Shown: positions 21,511-33,324 of the stretch, piece by piece
How the letters are laid out: every line of letters starts with the position of its first letter
Position numbering within the stretch: position 1 is the first letter of the stretch
DNA from: Adiantum capillus-veneris
Taxonomy: Eukaryota; Streptophyta; Polypodiopsida; Polypodiales; Pteridaceae
Direction of reading: 5' to 3'
DNA: 64,000 nt
Assembly: GCA_014529385.2 (NCBI GenBank)
Contig: CM043963.1
Span: forward strand, 69,964,912-70,028,911
Position numbers and translations under genes: made by a program
The notes under the pieces: model-generated
The model's input: only the letters and a program-made list of their open reading frames with translations
Database searches by the model: none
Told to the model about the DNA's origin: nothing

Positions 21511-22747
21511 GGAACATGGATCGCGATCCATGTTCCCCAAACCCTAAAATCAGAGAAAATTGTTCAAGAATACCCACAGTTGGGAAGGAACAAAATTCTA
21601 TGACTGGTTTTTCAAAATGCACCCCAACATGGATTGCGATCCATTATCCTTTTTGCCAAAATCAGGGTAAAAGTGGCTCACTAGCTGGACAATGTACAAA
21701 TAGTACTGGTTTTGCAAAATGATCACAAGAAGTGCTCTTAAGATCATCAAATCCTCTAGGATTGCTACTTTCAGTTTGCAAATGGTCTTTTGGTCATTTT
21801 CATAGGAAAAAAAGGTGGGATTCCAAAGAAAAACTCATGAGGTCAAATGATGGGATGTCAGCAAGACCCATTAAAGAAAGGCTAAAGACAAAGTCCTAAC
21901 AAGTTTTCAAATTAATGCTAAAGTCAATTGGGAGACTTCACACTCTCCTCGGAGTCTATCAACAAGCAAATGTAACCTAAGGATGGTGGTAGAATTGAAA
22001 CTAAGCAAAGGTTTACTTGCAAAATGGTAAAAATTGCAGGATTCAATGTGTCTTCTCAAAAGGATTCAATGTCTGGTAGAATTTGCTAAGGAGCCAGGCA
22101 GAGCTATTAACTACAGACCAAAATCATTAGAAATCAAAACAATGATAGATCTCATGCAAAAAATGAGTCCAAAAATGGTTGCCAAAAACAAATATGGTCA
22201 AAACGGAAAAAACATGGCCATAAAATGGAAAAGGGGGCAAACTAAGGAAAAACATGTCCAAAATTGAAAATATGTCACCAATGTACTAGGAAAACCTATA
22301 GGAACAACTATGCACAAGAACTGTATCAAAATTCTGTCCAACATGGATCGCGATCCATGTACCTTTTTACCCAATATAAGTAAAAACCATGCCATATGAT
22401 TCAGTAAGTTCAAGAAAGCCAAGCCATGGAGTTTCAAGCCATTTGAATCCAAAAATCCACTTCAAAATGCCAAAAACCTCTAAGTCTGCAAAAGGTTTCC
22501 AAAATTTAGCCCAAGTGTCAAACCATTGATCAAAATCCCAAAAATTTTGGACCAAGGCATAATCTAGGCGAACCCTACCAGATGGTATCATCAGATTTCC
22601 AAAATGTTGCCCAACATGGATCGCGATCCATGTACCTTCAACCCTAAATCAAGAGAAAATTGCTCAGTAGCATCCCCATATGCCCAGGAATAACTTCCCA
22701 AAGTTAGAATTTCAAAATGCATCCCAACATGGATCACGATCCATGTT
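21511..22747. repeat. Five dispersed palindromes with core GGATCGCGATCC
   Basis: The consensus is ACATGGATCGCGATCCATGT. Copies lie at 21511-21536 (26-bp perfect palindrome including GGA/TCC flanks), 21628-21646 (two changes), 22341-22360 and 22614-22633 (perfect) and 22726-22747 (one change). Flanks are partly shared (TTCAAAATGCA-CCCA before, CCTTTTT after), so each is part of a longer repeat. They lie between the element A 3' LTR start and the ORF at 22943. Confidence 0.95.
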
Positions 22748-22942
22748 CCTTTTTGTCAAAATTCATCTGTTACATTACATTCTTGTGCCTATAGTAATCC
22801 TAGATGCATTGGTGAAATTTGGTCAAATTTGGAGTAGTTTTGACAAAGTTATGCTCATTTTTCATTTTAAGGTCGAATTTACACTTTCCGACAGTTTTGA
22901 TCATTGGCTAAACCTATTTTCAATGCTAGAATTGACAACAGG

Positions 22943-25900
22943 ATGCCTCGAAGGAAAGCACAAAGGGAGTGGAACGCGGCACCCTATGAGATAACCAATA
23001 TCTCATCCAATGAGAAAGCTCACATCACCGAACAGGTACTTGAAGCAATACCAGCGAACATCTTCATTGGAAGGTTTCAAGCAGCAGGACGGAGAAATTG
23101 TAAAGGCCACAATCTTTCCATAGGAAATGTGGACTTTGCACCAAAAGCCAAAAGCGCAAGCAGGGGGCAGGTGCCTACAGCTAGACAACTTCTTACGACT
23201 GCCTCCTTGGGGTACGGGAGCTCATGAGCTCATAAGTTCAATTCTGTACAATGGGGAAGCAACTCTAACAGACAAGGAGGTAAAGATCACAATGGAAATT
23301 GTCAATGAAGCCCTCCACCTGCCGCAAGGGACGCAGAATCTCTTGCATAAGACGAAGGCAATAGACAATGATGAATCCTTTTTGAAGCAACGAGGCCACA
23401 AGCTGACGTATCAAGACGTGATCTACTCTGAAACTGAACTTCCATTGTGCCTTATATCACAACATTTCAAGGTGCAGAAGCTGCCTAGATATACCGAACC
23501 TTTGTTGCACATGGCCGTGGTAATGGCAATGGACTTGGCTGAAGGCAGGGTGGTCAGTTGCGACTTTGGAAACTATCTTCTTGACACTATTGTGGAAGAA
23601 AACCTGAAGGGGAGTCAAAGAAGTAAAGCTTACATGAACGGGGGACCAATGCTCACACGTATAGCCTATCAGGCACTGGGGATTATCGAGGATCTACCAC
23701 CTGCAGAAGCGCAGATACATCTGATCCATAGATCTAAAAAAGCTGTAAGACCAGTGGCAGGACCTTCTACAAGGCCAAAACCAAAAGTCAAACACACGAG
23801 GCAAAGCGCACTGTTAAAGGATTCTGACAGCGAGAAGACCGAGTCAGATGCTCGGAGTATCCAGGAAGAAGGGTCCCTCCCAAGAGACACTCCTTCGGAG
23901 TACCAGTCTTCAGAGGAGGAGCAGGACATCCCATACACACTTGGATATACACGCTTGCTAAAGAAAGGTGCATGTGGCAGAGACTATTACCATTACACAT
24001 GCCAGGAGAACAATGGAAGAAGCTCAGGCATTGAGAGAAAGGCTCCGCCAACAAAAGCAAGATCAGAAACAAACCCAAGGAGCAGAAGTGGATAATGAGA
24101 AAGAAGAGGATGAAGCCGAAAATATTCCGTTGCTACGCAGGCAAACAATGGCTTTAGAAAGGATCAAGCAATAGAAGAGGTAGGAAGCTGAAGAAAAACG
24201 GGAGATTGCCAGCGCCATGCGGCAGTGCATTCACAATGAACTCAAGCGAAAGATGGAGCAAAGGCAAAAAGAAGAATCAAAGAAGCCACTTGTCGATGAT
24301 CTCAAATCATCTAACGAATCTAATCGAAGCAAAAAAGAGGAAAGTCACTCGCAAGGAGAGGAACAACACAATACACATGACAAGCAAGGTCAAGACCTTG
24401 GTTCTCCCAAGGACGCTGAGGCACTTCCAGAGACTTCGAAAAAAGAGGAAGGAAAAATTGCAGCCTTGCCAGAACAAGGAGTGGAGGAAAAGTAGACGGA
24501 ACACAAAACGAATCAAGAAACGGAGTCCGCACAAACATAGCCCGCCACAACCTCTGCTGCTTCAAAAAATTCGAAACAAAGAGAAAAGCAAGCTGAGGTA
24601 GCTGAACAATCGGATCAGGGCCAAGATCAGGGCCAAAAAGGCCAGCATAGGCCAAGATCGCCACGCTCACAAGCGGCCATGGAGGAAGGAGCGGAGATAG
24701 TCCAATCCTTTGACATTGACGCTCACTTAGAGCATATCAAGCTACATTTTCAATGTCAAAGGGCTCTTTACAATCTTCAAAAACTGGAGTTAGAAGATAC
24801 CAAGAAGGAAGCATCTAAAACGGCAGCAGAGTCCTTGCAGCTAAAGCAACAAATAGAAGCACTAGAGAAGGCACAACTCCGGGCACAATCGGAGTTGAAA
24901 AGAGAACAGGAGAATTCAGCCTACTATTACAAGGAAGTGCAACAATTCAACGAGGTGAACTCCGCATTGCAGGTCGAGCAGCAACGTCTCGAGGAGGAGC
25001 TAACCAGAGAAAGAGACCAAAATGAGAAGCTACAAGGCTTGTATGTGCTGGTTAGTAGATCTCTGGCTCAGCTCTTGGCCATACAAGAGACCCCCTTCTT
25101 CTCAACGATGACTGCAAGATCTACCTCTTTCACTCAAGAAATCAAAGAGTTTAAAGAAGCCCTGAATCAAGAGAAATATGACAGACAGATCATGACGGCT
25201 GGTCATAGGGCCCTAAATAGGCCAAGGATGAAGAAATCAAAGATTTAAAAAGGCAATTGGCTGAGGCAAGAGGGGATTTAGCAACTCTGAGAGCAGATCA
25301 GATAAAATATAAGCAGGTCCCAAGGGACTTTGAGCAAGGAGGAGGATTCGAACAATCAACGTTTGAAGCTCATCAAATAGAGTTTCCCACTACCAGCACG
25401 GGAAAAGGAACGCAGGAATCTGCAGATCCAGCCACGACATCCACTTTGGAGTCAACAAGGGATGAAATTCAGCACTGGATCTCAGATGTTAAGGACCCTT
25501 CACACAAAGATTATATGCAATATGAGCTGAAGGTGCTGGAATCGGCTGCCCTCCTCATGATAACTCTAGATGAGGTAGTAAAGTCAAGGGCACGAGATGA
25601 TCGCACTGCCATTGATGCGGCAAGAAGTTAAATTATGGTAGCAAAAGATGCTCCCCGAACTTGTACCAATCAGCAGAGGGGACTACAGAAAGGTTCCTGT
25701 TACGACCCTTCAGATTCAGACCATCATAGACAATCAACCCCTCTGGCAGAAAAAATGGCTTGATCAGCGACCAACTGATGAAACCTATTACAGGAACGCT
25801 CCCCAGCATCTCGGGATCGACCCCACTTACTGTCCCATCAACAGACGACGATTCTGGGACAATTTTTATATTTGGCAAAGCAAAAGACCGGCAGTGCTAA

Positions 25901-26415
25901 ACTACCCAGTAATCACAAAACCTCTCAATAACAACCCACCATCCGAGCAGTACATGGTTCAAACTCTAAAAGGAGTAATTAACATGATGAAGGAGATCCC
26001 AGATCTCGCTTGTCAAATGCTTCTAAAGATTGCCAAAATTCTCATCACATGCATTACAGCTTTTTGTGATATCAAAGCAGCAGAGCATCCCTGGCAAGTT
26101 TTTGTCGAAGGTACCCGGAGCATTTGCTAGAATATGGAGACAGAAATTCCCAAGCACGAATGTTATCATGGGATTGTATGCAAGAGTTATGTTTCTGCCC
26201 TTGCAGACCTTCGAAGAGGCTTTCATGAGACAAGCTTCTTCGAAGTGGACTCTTCCATATTCAATCCAATGACAAAAGATCTGCCAGCCCGCCACATCGC
26301 CTACCAAAGTACCCTCAGTAATAATCCCTTCAAAGAGCTGGCCACCAAAGTCGAGATTGAAGAAAGAGCTGAGAAATTCAGAAATCTCACTGCAACGCTC
26401 GAAAGAAGGCAGTAG
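22943..26415 (+). pseudogene. Large broken ORF: plant-transposon-protein-like N-terminus and coiled coil
   Basis: Coding begins MPRRKAQREWNAAPYEITN and shifts frame at a G run near 23172 to LDNFLRLPPWGTGAHELISS. The text resembles the putative plant transposon protein domain found in Athila/Tat-type extra ORFs (NGEATLTDKEVKI ... EALHLPQG). A disordered acidic region follows, with stops near 24172 and 24493. From 24679 there is a long coiled coil (SLQLKQQIEALEKAQLRAQ). A C-terminal part (25648-26415) contains WQKKWLDQRPTDETYYRN. No enzyme motif was found. It may be a gag-like or env-position ORF of a further LTR element; the assignment is tentative. Confidence 0.55.
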
Positions 26416-27030
26416 ACATCTAGCACGAGGACGTGCAATGAGTACGAAGGGAAGAATTTTTGGTGAATACAAGCATATACAGACATATGCACATCAAACC
26501 CGGTAAACAATCTATTTTTTCAAAGAAAGCCATGTAATTCAGCTTAGGATGAGTTGTAACCGTGATGTAATTACACAATACCCTCTCTACTTCTCTAAGT
26601 CTACACCCTTGTAAGAGGCCAGATGGCCGTGGGAAAGCCTCCTTAACTTTTAAAGTCAAATCCCTTAGTTTTGAGGGGAGAATTATCTAGCTTGAAGAAT
26701 CAAAAACGTGCACTATGGAGGCCTCTTACTACTACAAATTGTAATCTTCTTTTCTCCTGAACTGGTAATCAGAATTCATTTCCCAATAGCACATTGCAAT
26801 CCTTGTCTCTTGCTCTACAATCTAAGTGTGATCATTTTCAATTCTACCGTGATTCACGACGTATTTTTTGTGAGCTAAATGCATTGATTTGGAGGTTAAA
26901 ATGGTTGTTTTTTGATGTTTTGACCATGGATAAGTGTTTCCATGCTTAAGGAGGACCTTTCCGAGTACTTCTTTTCAGTTGTTTGCACATTTTTTGTGAT
27001 GGATTGTGATTTATGTACCTTCCCAGATGG
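26416..27030. other. Non-coding, possibly LTR remnant
   Basis: No gene. The text has a TCTCTTGCTCTACAATC-type stretch reminiscent of the R/U5 part of LTRs, but no matching partner was found. Confidence 0.4.
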
Positions 27031-27430
27031 TGACGGAACTTGGTAGGATTGAGCCCTTAAGTGTTGTGGTACCTCTCCTTAAGTTTCGTTGCATTCCGGA
27101 TTTGTTTGGATGTTGAAAAGGCATGATGACCTGGAGTGGTGAGATTGGACGCATACTGATTGTCTGACTAGGAAGTGGTTGATTTTCTTTTGTCGTAGAA
27201 CGAGTAGCTCCCTGAGTTCACTTTGATGAGTGACGGAACTTGGTAGGATTGAGCCCTTAAGTGTTGTGATACCTCTCCTTAAGTTTCGTTGCATTCCGGA
27301 TTTATTTGGATGTTGAAAAGGCGTGATGACCTGGAGTGGTGAGATTGGACGCATACTGATTGTCTGACTAGGAAGTGGTTGATTTTCTTTTGTCGTAGAA
27401 CGAGTAGCCCCCTGAGTTCACTTTGATGAG
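27031..27430. repeat. Two 200-bp tandem units abutting the element B 5' LTR
   Basis: Unit 27031-27230 and unit 27231-27430 both begin TGACGGAACTTGGTAGGATT and are almost identical. The second ends exactly where the element B LTR starts. The middle (AAGTTTCGTTGCATTCCGGA) loosely resembles the U5 part of the element B LTR, so these may be LTR debris. Confidence 0.92.
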
Positions 27431-27745
27431 TGTTAACTGAGTCAATGTCAATTAACAGAAGCTGCTAAAGACCAAAGATGTACGGATGTACATTAAAGAT
27501 CAAAGTGAAGAAGCAGTAAAGATTGGAGTCACACATTTATCACACGTTTTCCCAAAATGATCACGTATTTTAAATTCTCGATTTATTTCAAGCCATTGTA
27601 ATATTTTAATGTGTTAGGGGCTCAATGGGAGTTCCAAGTTGTAAAGAACAGGTCAGTTAACTGTGCCTAGGTTGCAGATACAATAAGTGTGGAGCCTTAA
27701 AGGTCTTGGACGCCGGACATTACACATTTTAGACCTTGGCTAAGG

Positions 27746-27753
27746 TATAAAGG
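27746..27753 (+). promoter_or_regulatory. TATA box of the element B LTR
   Basis: TATAAAGG after CTTGGCTAAGG, conserved at 36831-36838 in the 3' LTR. Transcription would start about 30 bp downstream. Confidence 0.7.
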
Positions 27754-27895
27754 CCAACTTTGTAAATATTTTATTAAGTTTTTGGATAAGAAATAGACAG
27801 CGTGAGATAACGGCACTCACTTCTCTCCTTCTTGCGCTTCCTACTCCCTCCTCGGTTGTCACATTGCGAATGCGTTTGCTGCATTGCAACCGCAG

Positions 27896-28205
27896 GTAAG
27901 AGCTCTACGCATTGACGTAAGCCATTCACAGTATTTCGTAGCTTTTTGCGTCGCCGACCCGTGGCCTAATTTCATCATAACTAGGAATTTACATGTTCAA
28001 ATCAAAAACTAAGCATATGCGGGATATTGGGACATCATTGCTAAGCATTTAGATGCATTCTGGGTCAAAAACGACTAGGTCAAAAATCCACTACTGTTAA
28101 TAATCGCGATTTTGAAACTTGACCTAAAGTGGGATTTGAGGCCATAGGCATGTGTGCTTAGGTCTTGTAAATGTTATAGAATTGATATTTTATTATCTAT
28201 TGCAG
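27896..28205 (+). other. Candidate leader intron in the element B LTR
   Basis: CCGCAG|GTAAGAG at 27890-27902 is a near-consensus donor. TTATTATCTATTGCAG ending at 28205 is a strong acceptor. The 310-nt interval lies downstream of the TATA box, so it would be in the transcript. The 3' LTR keeps the donor (36981) but lacks the acceptor, which falls in the missing 460 bp. Confidence 0.5.
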
Positions 28206-28913
28206 CTGACAGGTGGCAAAAGCATCACCAGATAATGGATTATGCAGAAAGATGTTACATTTTATGTATATTTGATTATTCAAGTGCTCTTTATGAGCTT
28301 TGGCCAATTATGTCCGGCTGGCCAGTTTGACCATTCAAGAAATCTATATAACAAATACGTGCAAGAGGAAAATGGACACTCTTGCACGGGGGGAGATTGC
28401 ACCCAGTGTCTGTGTATTCTTCTCTCCTCTCCTCTCTTCTCGTAGCACTCCATTCTAGGAGGTGCGTCTGCACGCACCCTATTGCTCTCTCTCGCACTCT
28501 GTCTCTCTCTGTTCATGTATCTCGCGATTATGCGTCTATGTAGTTGCCAGGTATGTCGATTAGTCTGTTTTATGGTTTGTAGTATGATATTTCGGGTATT
28601 TTGCAAGGAACTCCATGCCTCCGGTTAGAGCAGTAAACTTGTCCTAGAAGTTTCGTTACGTTTGGATGTCATTTGATGCTGTAACGGATGTGATTTGCTT
28701 GTCGATGAGCAATTGGCTTTTGGTGATTTCAGTCACTTTAGTGTAGCTTGAGTTAGATGCGAGTTGTTAGTTTTTTTCCAAGAGATTGACAACCTCTTGT
28801 AGCCTCTATGCACTAGTCGAGTCAGCTTCATCCCATGGTTTGACAAATTAATCGTGGTTCTCGCTAATACTGCAATAAGATAGGATGGTGAGGTTAGACA
28901 TGAGTCCCACATT

Positions 28914-28932
28914 TGGCGCCGTTGCCGGGGAC
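28914..28932 (+). promoter_or_regulatory. Primer binding site, tRNA-Asp type
   Basis: TGGCGCCGTTGCCGGGGAC is the site used by Athila-type plant gypsy elements, complementary to the tRNA-Asp 3' end. It starts two bases after the LTR. Confidence 0.9.
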
Positions 28933-31589
28933 GAATAGACCTAAACTAGAGAAAACACGAGCGTCTTGTGTAATTGTCCATTAACTTCCTCTAGGTTCAC
29001 CTAGAGTAAAACTTTCTTTTTAGAAACCGCATAGCTTAAGATTGTCGTCTTTTGCTGTGTAGAGGTAGCTTGGAGGTAAGTTGTACTTGCTGAGTGCCTT
29101 TAGGATGGTAGGATTGTAGATTTAGATTAGGATTTGGAGAATGATTGAAAGGCGAGACAAGTCTTGATATCAATGCTCAAAAAACCATAAAAAACAAGAA
29201 AACAAGTGTTTGTGGACACTTTCCACAACCCCATTGCATGAGAATCTAGGAGTAGGGTAAGTAGAATCCAAGGTGAGATCTCAAATCATTGCTAACTCCA
29301 AACGAATCATCTGTGAGTTGTTTGTAAAGTTACAGAGTTTCAAATCTACGACTAGAAATAGCACGAAAAGACTCTAAACCAATCAATTCAACTGGATAGT
29401 AAGCCTAAAAGTTGTATGAACCAGTGGGTAAGCTCAAGGACACTTTGAGGTAAAATTTTCAAGAGTTGGCCAAAACTCAGATTATTTACTTTTTCTTGAC
29501 ATTTTTGGCCAAATTAAGTTTTGACTTGATTCATAGGCTCAAAATAGATCATGAAAAGACTGTCCAGTGAAAAAGTTCAAAAAAGTGTCAGTTTTGGGCC
29601 TAAAGTTAATAATCACGATTATGAGCTTTCAGCTCAGATTTGACCAAGGTTCATACCATTGACTCCTTGCATGTATACAAACAACTTTTGTAAAGGCCCA
29701 AAGGATTTGGATCACCAAACTGGCAAAAAACTAAAGTTTGTACTGACTTTTTGAGTCTTGAGTGTAAATTGGACAAAAATTTGTCTAAACTTGATGAAAC
29801 TTGATTCATTGGCTTATATTGATGTGATAAACATGTGTATATGCTCAGTTGATCAAAAAGATGAGAAAAGTTGCCAGTTGTAAATAATTGCGATTATTTA
29901 CATCCGCCCCATTTTTCAACTTTTTTTACCAAGTCAGCATACCACTAGTTTTACCATGTTGTAATAAGACCACAAATCAAATTTGGTAAGATTTGGATCA
30001 TTGGATTGAAAATTGTGACCAAATTTGCAAAGTCAGTCTGCGGACAGAAAACTGATAACCATTTGACCAAAAATAGTCCAAACTTGATAAAACTTGGCTA
30101 GAGACCTTAACTTGAGGTGCTTAACAGATCTGTGTCAAGATTGGAACAAAAACTTGCAAAAATTTAGCATAAGTAAATAATCGCGGTTATTTATATTTGC
30201 TCCAAAAATTGACAATCTTGCATATTTGGGCATACCACAAGGTCAAGCATAGCAAGTAGACCCCACAAATCTAATTTGGTGAAATTTGGATCACAAAAGT
30301 GAGACTTAAGCCATATTCTTAAAATCAGAGTCTGCGGACACGAAACAGTTGATAAACTTGATGAATCTTGTCCAAATTAAGTTTTAACTTGATTCATAGG
30401 CTCAAAAGAGATCATAAAAAGACTTTTTAGGGAAAAAGTTGAAAAAAGTTGTCATTTTAGGTCAAAAGTTAATAATCACGATTATGATATTTTGGCTCAA
30501 AACTGATCAAGATTGATACCATAGACTCATAGCATAATTGAAAACATATTTTGTGAAGGCTCATGAAGTTTGGATCACAAAACACACCAAAACCTTGATA
30601 AAAACTAAAATCTGCACTGAATGTCGAGAACTTGAGTGTGACTTGGTAAATCTTGTTCAAATCCAGTGAAACTTGACTCATAGGCTTATCTTGATGCGTT
30701 AGACAAGTGTACATGCTCAGATGACCAAAAATCACCAAAAGTAAATAATCGCGATTATTTACTTTTGAAAAAAAAGTTCAAAAAAAAATCTGGAGTAAAT
30801 AATCGCGATTATTTACTTTTGGTCCAGAATTGAGAAATTTTGCACAACTGAGTATACCACAGGGTCAAGCACATCAAGTAGACTCCACAAATAAAATTTG
30901 GTGAAATTTGAATCACAAAATTGAGAATTAAGCCAGATTCTTGGAATCAGAGTCTGCAAACACTAAACAATTGATAACTTGGACAAATCTTGATCAAACT
31001 CAACCAAACTTGTCCACAGACCACAAAAAGGTAAATACTTGGCAAAACAAGCCTGATAAAAGTAAATAATTGGGATTATTTAGTTTTGAACCCTAGAAAC
31101 AAGAGTTTGGACTTTTGAGCTTGTACAGTGCTAGAACAACATAATACAAGGCCACTGGTCAATTTTGGGTTCCATCGAATCCAAATTGGTACCTCTTAAC
31201 TCAGTTTCAAGTTGCAGATTAGTCGTTTAGCTCCTTGCAAGGGTAGAATTTGGAAATCTCAATTGCTGACTCACTTAGCTCAGATTGAAGAACCAGGTTG
31301 CAGGCAAAGAATTGGGAGCTTGACAAGAGCTGAATTCAAGTCAAGTGGAAAAAAACGGATAACAATCTAATCTGCAGGCTAGGTTATTCAAGGCCTAGAT
31401 TTTCATCATTTCAAAGATTGCAATCAATTCTAACACTTTTAAGCTAGAGTTAATCAACTCTTGTGAGTCTAAGAGAAATCAACTGCCAAAAGTACTTTGG
31501 CAAAAGCAGATTTATCAAACTTGAGAAAAAAAAAATTGCTAATCAATACCAAAGTCTGCCAGGAGACAGTTTTTACAGAATCAGTCGAC
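28933..31589 (+). other. Element B leader with tandem duplication and palindromes
   Basis: This is 2.66 kb without a gene. Text around 29512-30340 recurs with divergence around 30369-31080, a tandem duplication with a period of about 860 bp (for example TTGATTCATAGGCTCAAAA at both). Six palindromes with core ATCGCGAT or a close variant are spaced through it. The low G+C, long untranslated tract just before the gag start suggests an RNA-structure or packaging region. Confidence 0.8.
29606..31083. repeat. AT-type palindromes with core AATCGCGATT
   Basis: The best form is TAAATAATCGCGATTATTTA. Copies: 29606 (TTAATAATCACGATTATGA), 29880-29901 (one change), 30173-30194, 30469, 30736-30767 (32-bp perfect palindrome), 30795-30816 (perfect) and 31062-31083. 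Partial copies lie in the LTRs at 28096, 37191 and 37249. Confidence 0.95.
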
Positions 31590-32339
31590 ATGGACTCATC
31601 TCGAGCTGAGAGTTCAAGTAAAATAGAGCAATCCAGTAGTAGTGCTAACACAGGTACAAGTGCAACATAGCAGATTTTACAGCTTTATGGCTACAATGGA
31701 GATAAAGTCTTATATACAGATTCAAAAGGCCATAGATACTTGATGAATAGCAAAAGCAGCACAGGAGCCAGGTTCCAATTGATGAGAGTAAAACCAGATT
31801 CAGAGAACTCCCAGATGTTCATAGACTTCAGTGGAGCCAGGTATTGCAAGCTTAAAAACAAAGTGCAGATAGAGGTGCAAAAAATCAACCCAAGTGGTTA
31901 TCTAGAAATTTGCACAAGCCAGCAAAGCACACATTTGGTGCATATGCAATCAGGGTCATTGTACATGGATTACAGTGGTCAGATCTACAATCGAGAGCCA
32001 GTAATGCAAAATCCAACAGATCAACCAATAGAAGCCAGTCTAATTGGAGAACCAAGCCAAAGACGGTACAAAGTTCTGCAAGATGAAGCATTCTACAGCT
32101 TGATGCTCAGTGTTCTAAAAGAAGATACCGACAAATTGGCAAGCATAGAAGCAGAAACTTCTCAGCATGAGCTTGACATAAAAGAGCCAATTGAAATACC
32201 ACCAGTCATGGCGTATTGCTCAAATTGTGGACGAAAAGGTGGACATTATTCTGAAGATTGTCCAAGAAATCTTGACAACAGGGATACATCAACTGCCAAG
32301 CAGGCACAAAGCAAGCTGGAAATGCGAATCTCGTTGTAA
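31590..32339 (+). pseudogene. Element B polyprotein, part 1: Y-D-G-Y modules and zinc knuckle
   Basis: It starts MDSSRAESSSKIEQSS at 31590; TAG at 31668-31670 interrupts. Three modules follow: VLYTDSKGHRYL (31704-31739), MFIDFSGARYCKL (31815-31853) and SLYMDYSGQIYNRE (31956-31997), with fairly even spacing. The end has one zinc knuckle, CSNCGRKGGHYSEDC (32217-32261), with five rather than four residues between the second Cys and His, apparently an added Gly. A frameshift near 32310 leads to the next part. The module is not one I can name; it resembles short aromatic beta-hairpin repeats. Confidence 0.7.
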
Positions 32340-33324
32340 GTGCATTTAACTCATCACTTTTAATGCAATCAGATGATTTTGCATTACCATTAGAAGCACC
32401 AGTAACAACACTGCAAGTTCAAAATCAGCATAAGAATGCACAGGCACCCGAAAAGTTTAAAATTGATTCTTTGAACAACAAATTCTTGCATGAATTTAGT
32501 AAAGGTGTCCAGATATCACCGAAGGTTGAAAAGATTGTTAGGTTTGCAAATGATTTTGCATCCACTGCCACAAGTGTGCAATCATTCACTAGTCTAAGGG
32601 ACACATCAGACAGAATGATGTTAGCTTTATATGGTACACATAATTCATATGCACACTATGTGGACCAAAAAGGGCAACTGTACAAAAAGGATCAACCAGT
32701 GTTTGAACGGCCCACATACCAGCTCATAGAAGTGCGTCCAGTGGATAGATCAGAAAGGATGGTTCATTTCAGAGGAAATAATCTATTATAGCCCATCCTC
32801 TCTAGAGCTGAAGGATATTACCCGAGTGAACCCAGAAATCTGTTCAGAGCCTTAGAAATCAAGCTTCAATGTTGTGACCAAACGAGCATATACTTTGACC
32901 AAAATAGTCGTAGATATAGACCAGAGTCTAGCATTTATGATGCCTTGGGTCCTGAAACCACAGAAGCTCATATCATAGGAGACCCATGGGATAGGCATTA
33001 TCAGGGCAAAGATAATGCTATCTACAGCTTAACTTGGAAAATAACTTGTCATATTTCAAGGAGATACATAGGAAACTATGTTGAAGGTTTACAGATGCCA
33101 AACATCAACAGTGCTACCCAAAGTGTACCTTCACAATCCCAAAAGGTGAGACTCAACCAGAGCCAGACAGTTTTGATCTCTCACAATGAAGCAGGCTATA
33201 GTGATCACCCTAGGAAGGGGGGAGTTGCAAATTCATCAAGCTCAGCTCTAGTACTAGAAAATTCTACACCAGTTAGAAGCCCAAGAACTTCTAGCCAACA
33301 GACCCCTTCAAAGAAAAACCATTG
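32313..33324 (+). pseudogene. Element B polyprotein, part 2: more Y-D-G-Y modules
   Basis: In the second frame the modules AHYVDQKGQLY (32651-32683) and IYFDQNSRRY (32888-32917, Gly lost) continue the series. Each is followed by a polar segment such as PTYQLIEVRPVDRSERMVHF. A TAG at 32789-32791 interrupts. The tail is serine-, glutamine- and proline-rich and ends at 33322-33324, where the frame changes. Confidence 0.65.

Larger units (their letters stand above)
27431..28911 (+). repeat. Element B 5' LTR
   Basis: It runs from TGTTAACTG to CCCACA, three bases before the primer site. It carries a TATA box, a candidate intron, a palindrome of the ATCGCGAT class (about 28096) and about 460 bp (28168-28630) absent from the 3' LTR. 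The first 160 bp are about 93% identical to the 3' LTR by eye. Confidence 0.88.

Noticed and set aside
21511-22747. CRISPR-like array of palindromic repeats
   Set aside because: Spacing is irregular (about 110 to 700 bp), repeats are full palindromes, and the setting is plant retroelement DNA.
24206-24670. Alternative lysine-rich and antisense frames within the coiled-coil ORF
   Set aside because: Shadows of the frame that gives a continuous coiled coil.
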